64,000 bases of DNA from Ceratotherium simum simum (Eukaryota; Chordata; Mammalia; Perissodactyla; Rhinocerotidae), in the NCBI RefSeq assembly GCF_000283155.1, contig NW_004454177.1:2106128-2170127 (forward strand), read 5' to 3'. Positions 58,807 through 64,000 of the stretch are shown piece after piece. Under the pieces are notes generated by a model that was not told the DNA's origin, did not search any database, and saw only the letters and a list, made by a program, of their open reading frames with translations. Position 1 is the stretch's first letter; each line of letters begins with the position of its first letter. The position numbers and the translations under genes were made by a program.

Positions 58807-61800
58807 TAGGACATTTCCATCACCCCCAAATATCCCTGGTTCTTCTGCCCAATCAGTTGCCAACTCTTGCTCCCAGAGGCAACCACTGATCTGATTTCTT
58901 TCACCATAGAAATCAACAGGGGCCTGGCGTCTTTCACTCAAATGTCTTTGAGTTTCATTCATGTTGTTGCTTTCATTGGTAGTTCATTCCTATGGCTGAG
59001 TAGTAGTCCATTATATGGATACACAATAATTTGTTTTCCCATCTTCCTGTTAATGTTTATTGTGGTTGTTACCAGCTTTGGCTATCACGTATGAAGCTGC
59101 TATGAACATTTTGTACATATCTGTTTGTGTTCATACGTTTTCATTTCTCTTGAGTAAATACCTAGAAGTGAAATTGCTGGGTCATAGGCTAGGTGTGTGT
59201 TTAATTTTGTAGAAAATGGTCAAACTAATTTCAAAAGTAGCTCTACCATTTTATACTTCCATCAAAAACGTGTGCAAGATTCAGTTGGTCCATGTCCTCT
59301 GCAACATCTGATGTGGTTAGTCTTTTAGTCATTCTGCTAGGTGCACCGTGGTATCTCATTGTGAGTTAAATTTGCATTTCCCTGATGACTAATGATATTG
59401 AGCACTTCATCAGGTGCCAACTGGCCATTCCTATAGTTTTATTTGTGTAGTGCCTTATACTCACTTTACTGGTTGTTTGTCTTATGATTGTTTTTGAGAT
59501 AGAGTTGTTTACATATTCTGAAAACAAGTCTTTTGTCATATATATGTGATGTGTATATATATATATGACACACATACACATAGAGATATATGGATAGATA
59601 GATAGGGACATAGATAGAGATAGATATTTAAATTGATGTCCAATTTAACAATTTTTTTATATTTAGTATTTTCTGAGTTGTATCTAAGAAATATTTGTCT
59701 ATCCCCAAATAATTAATATATTCTTCTGTTTTCTTCTAGAAGATTTAGAATTGTAGAGTTATAGTTTTTAGGCTTAGGTCTATAATCAATCTCAAATTAA
59801 CATTTGTGTATGGTATGAAGTAGGAGTTTCAATTTTTCCATCTTCCCCCAGATAAATAGCCGGTATTCTAGCACTATTTGTTGAAAATAATTTCCTTTCC
59901 CATTAAATTACTTTGGCACCTTATTCAAAAATTAATAGATCGTGTAAGTATGGTTCTATTTTCCACTTTCAGTTCTGTTCCATTAATCTATTTGTTAATA
60001 ATTTTACCAATACCACACTATCTCAATTTCTGTAGCTTCATAAGAGGTATTATAATCAAACACTGTGAGAATATATTAATGATTAACTCAGAAAATACTA
60101 AATATAAAAGTATATTATACTTTTCAAAATCATTGTGGCTATTCTAAGTCTTTGCATTCCAAAAATATTTTAGAATCGGCTTATCAATTTCTACTTTTTA
60201 ATAGCCTGCTGGGTTTTTTAAATTGAGATTGTGTGACCTATAGACCAATTTAAGAACAGATAGCTTAATAACATTGAAACTTCTAATCCATAAATATGGT
60301 ATATCTCTCCATTTACCTGGTCTTCTTTAATTTGTCTCAACAATATTTTGTAGTTTCCAGTGCGGAACTCTTGAAATTTTTTGTTAAATTATTCCTAAAC
60401 ATTTCACATTTTTGATGTTATTGGAAATAGTATGTTTATTCTTCATTTTTCCATTTTTTATTGCTAATATATAGAAATACAACTGACTTTCACATATAGA
60501 CATTAAATTGTGTAATAATACTAAATTCACTTATTAGCTCTAATAGTTTTTTTTTTTTGGTAGATTCATTAGCATTTTCTACATATATCATGTCATCTAC
60601 AATTCAAGACAGGTTTCTTTTTTCTTCTCAGTTTATTTCTTTATATTGTCTTATTGCATTGGCTGGAACAGCCAGTACGATGAGGAATAAGAGTGGTGAA
60701 AGTGGACGTCCACGCTTTGTTCCCTGTCTAAGGAGAAAGCATTCAATGTTTGACAATTAAGTAAGTATGATGTTAACTGTACTTTTTTAAAAAAAAATAA
60801 ATGGCCTTTATGAAGTTGAGGAAATTTGTTTTCAATTCCAGTTTTCTGGTAATTATTATTATTATTATTATTATTGGGTGTTGAATTTAGTCAAATGCTT
60901 TTTTTTCAACTAATGAGATAATCAAATAATTTTCTTTTATCCAGTCAATACGTTGAATTACATTGATTTTATTTTGAATGTTAAAATAACTTTATGTTTC
61001 TGGGATAACCCCATTAGGTCATGATATATTCACCTTTTTGTGTGTTGCTGGATTTGGGTTGTTAGTGTTTCTTAAGGAATTTTGTATTTATGTATCTAAT
61101 GAGAGGTATTAATCTGTAATTTTCTTTGCTTGTAATGTATTTAAGTGGTTTTGGTATCAGAGTAATACTGGCCTCATAAAAGGAATTGAGAACTGCTCCC
61201 TCTTCTTATATTTTGAAAGATTTTGTGTACAATTAGTATTATTTCTTCCTTAATTGTTTGATAGAATTCACCAGTGAAGCCATTTGAGTTTAGAGTTTGC
61301 TTTGTGGGAAGATTTTTAAATTATGAATCAATTTCTTAACAGATTTAGAGCTATTCTCATTGTTCTTCTGTTTTAGCTTTAATAATTTGTATTTTTCAAG
61401 ACATTTATCCTTTTTATGTAAAATTGTCAAATTTATCCTCATAATATTGTTCATAATACTTACTTATCAAGTTTTTAAGTTTGATACGTATCTATATTAA
61501 TCTATAAGTTTGATAAGATCTATGGTAATATCTCTTCTTTCATTTGTAAAATGATAATTTGTAATTTTCTTGATTAGTATACCTAGGAATTTATCAATTT
61601 TATTAATCTTTATAAAGAACCAATTTATGTTTTTATTATTTTTTCTCTATTATTTGCTGATTTTCTATTTAATTGATTTCTGCTCTTCTACTTATTATTT
61701 TTTTCTGTATTTTTACTTTGGGTTTATTTGTTCTGATTTTTCTAGCTTCTTAAGGTGGAATCTTAGATCATTGCTTTTAAACCATTTTTATTTTCTAACA

Positions 61801-62482
61801 TAAACCTTTCAAGCCGTTAAGTCTTTTTCTAAGCACTATTTTAACTTCATCCTGCAAATTTGATATGTTGTGTTTTTGTTTTCATTTAGTTCAAAGTATT
61901 TTCTAATTTCCTTTTAATTTTGTCTTAGACCCGTGGTTTAATAAGAAGTATTTTGATTGATTCCCAAATATTAGAGGATTTTCCAAATGTCTTTTTGTTA
62001 CTGATTTCTAATTTAATACTGTTCTGGTTGGAGAACATACTCTAAATGATTTAAATTATTTTAAATTTATTGAGACTTGTCTTATGGCTCAGGATAGGGT
62101 TTATCTCGGTGATGTTTTATGGTCACTTGAAAAGAATGTGGATTCTTCAATTGTTGGGAGGAGTGTTTTATACACATAAATCATGTTGGGTTGATAGGAT
62201 GGTTTGAATCTTTTATATGCTTATTAATTTTCTGTTTAGTTATTCTGTCAGTTATTGAAATAAGAGTGTTGAAATCTGTAACTATAATTGTGAATTTGTA
62301 TGTTACTTCATCCTTTCTCATCTATTTTTGATTCCTGAATTTTGATGCTCTATTAGGTGCATACATTTTTATGATTATTGTGTCTTCTTTACGATTTGAC
62401 ATTTCTATAATTATTCTCTTTATCTCTGGTAAAACTACTTTTTCCTGAAGTCAACTTTGTCTAATATTAATATAGCCACTCT

Positions 62483-62747
62483 ATCATTCTTTTTTTTTTT
62501 TTTTGAGGAAGATTAGCCCTGAGCTAACATCTGTTGCCAATTGTCCTCTTTTTTACTGAGGAAGATTGGCCCTGGGCTAACATCCATGCCCATCTTCCTC
62601 TGCTTTATATGGGATGCTGCTACAGCATGGCTTGATTAGCCGTGCGTAGATCCGTGCCCAGGATCCAAACCTGCGAACGCCAGGCTGCTGAAGTGGAGTG
62701 GGCAAACTTAACCGCTACATTACTGGGCCGGCCCCATCCATCATTCT
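62483..62747 (-). mobile_element. ERE-type SINE nested in the old L1
   Basis: A T-run at 62491-62504 (the A tail in antisense) is followed by 'gaggaagattagccctgagc', and the head lies at 62720-62735 (antisense of ggggccggcccagtaatg). The word atcattct is duplicated at 62483-62490 and 62740-62747. The L1 text resumes directly after it. Confidence 0.93.
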
Positions 62748-63771
62748 TATGGTTAGTGTTTTCAAGGTATATCTTTTTTCTACATTTTTACTTTTAAGTT
62801 ATCTGTGTCTTTACATTATATGTGAGTCTGTTGTAAACAGCACATATTGGGTTATGCTTTTTAATGCAGTATGACAGTTTCACCTTTTAATGGAATATTT
62901 AATCCATTTATATTTGGTGTATTTATTGAAACGCTTGGTTTTAAGACTGCTATATTGCTATTTGGTTTGTATTTGTCCCATCTGTATTTTGTTTCTTTTT
63001 TTCCCTTTTCAGCCTAATTTTGGATTAATTGAGTTTTTTACTATTTCATTTTATATCTTCTGTTGGTTTATTATTTATACTTCATTTTATTTACTTTTTA
63101 ATGATTGTTCTAGGACTTATCATATGAGTTCTTAACTTACCATAATCTGTCTTGAATTAATATCAGCCTATCTCATATAAAACACAAGAATTTAAAAGCT
63201 TCCTTTCCTGTTTTTTTTCCTAATTCTGTCATATACTTAATGTCTACATTGGAGTTTTGTTAATTTTTTCAGCCTTTTTTTCACTCTGTGTTCAATTTGG
63301 ATAATTTCTATTTTCCTCAAATTCAAACTCAAATTCACTGGTCTTTTCTTTTGCTGTTAAGCACATCCAGTGAAATTTTTATTTCGGATACTTTTTTTAA
63401 GTTCTAGGATTTCTCTTTGGTTATTTTATGTTCTTTCATAAAATTTCCATTCTCTATTGTGTTTCTCTACTTGTTATCCCTCTTTATCCATATTTTCCTT
63501 TAAATCCTTAAACACATTTATAATAGTTGTTTCAAAGTTCTTGTCTGTTAATTCCATCATCTCTGTCATTTCTGGGTCTGTTTTTACTGACTGATTTTTA
63601 ACCTAGTTAGGGGTCACATTTTCCAGTTTATATGTCTAGTAATTTCTGATTTTATGCTGAACATTATAGATCCTATGCTGTGGAATATCTGGGTTTTGAC
63701 ATCTTCCTTAGTAGAGTGTTGAATTTTGTTCTGGAAGGCACTTAAATCAAGGCAGCTTGATTCTTTTGGGT

Positions 63772-63875
63772 CAGTCATTCAACAAACACATTTTAAGTAC
63801 CAGATACTGTGTTAGGTGCTAGAAAAACCATGATGAACTGTCCTGAGTATATGATAGAATATCTTAGAGAAAACT
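63772..63875 (-). mobile_element. L2 3'-end fragment
   Basis: It reads cagtcattcaacaaacac, attttaagtaccagatactg, 'tgttaggtgctagaaaaacc', in antisense L2 order. I see nothing in the last 125 bases of the window. Confidence 0.65.
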
Positions 63876-64000
63876 ATGTCTCTGTGAAAATGTGAATATA
63901 AATGACTATTTTTATTATCTACACATTGAGCAAACCAAGAATTTGAGAACTCATCTTCCCAATCTCCCATTTCAGGAACATGAAAGGTGTTATGCACCCC

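Larger units (their letters stand above)
58050..63770 (-). mobile_element. Old L1, nearly full length (about 4.9 kb of L1 plus inserts)
   Basis: From its 3' end (about 58050) it shows a 3'-UTR, the ORF2 C-terminus ('gtatctcattgtgagttaa', 'ccctgatgactaatgatattg'), reverse transcriptase, then, near the right end, 5'-region text ('gtctgttaattccatcatc', 'tttctgggtctgtttttac', 'gggtcacattttccag'). It resembles the L1ME/L1MC lineage as I remember it. Many stops and indels make it inactive, and an internal deletion is likely near 63265. It is broken by an unidentified block at 58185-58806 and an ERE at 62491-62735. Microsatellites lie at about 59540-59630 and 60851-60875. Confidence 0.75.

Noticed and set aside
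1..64000. CRISPR array, prokaryotic operon, phage or other microbial system
   Set aside because: No regularly spaced direct repeats, no dense coding frames and no ribosome-binding sites. The repeat content is mammalian throughout.

Overview
This window looks like non-coding nuclear DNA from a mammal, specifically a perissodactyl and most likely a horse or other equid. The best evidence is four copies of the tRNA-derived ERE-type SINE (heads at about 50705, 56847, 52268 and 62735), a family restricted to horses, rhinos and tapirs. The background of degraded LINE-1, L2, MIR, CR1/L3, hAT (MER5-like) and LTR remnants is typical of placental mammals. A run of N at 1594-2128 shows that it comes from a draft assembly. 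I found no tRNA, rRNA, CRISPR, bacterial or viral gene cluster, and no conventional protein-coding gene. The only recognisable protein homology is broken LINE-1 ORF1 and ORF2.

Layout. Positions 1-2684 hold old L1 sequence with a nested L1 tail, an L2 piece, and a young 5'-truncated L1 containing the assembly gap and flanked by a 15-bp target-site duplication. From about 2685 to 14740 the DNA is mostly unique and AT-rich, with scattered MIR and L2 fragments, microsatellites and one strong GC hairpin. From about 14745 to 26480 the sequence is almost free of recognisable transposons. In its middle, at about 17800-18540, lies the only CpG-rich patch, with a short ATG-to-splice-donor segment and the longest gap-free open frame in the window on the opposite strand. 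From 26480 to 50700 there are MIR, L2, CR1/L3 and MER5-type fragments, an L1 ORF1 piece, polypyrimidine tracts, and unique blocks that include a palindrome-rich element near 33400 and an X-box-like motif near 47463.

The last 13 kb (50705-64000) are dense in transposons. They hold a young ERE, a 2.1-kb L1 with a nested ERE, an LTR-like element, a second LTR-like element split by a longer ERE, L2 pieces, and a roughly 5.7-kb old L1 that carries a 0.6-kb unidentified block and another ERE. The nesting gives a relative chronology: L2, MIR and old L1 first, then LTR-like elements and the middle-aged L1, then EREs and the gap-bearing L1. Repeat family names are from memory of consensus sequences and edges are approximate unless a target-site duplication is given. 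The regulatory claims are inferences.
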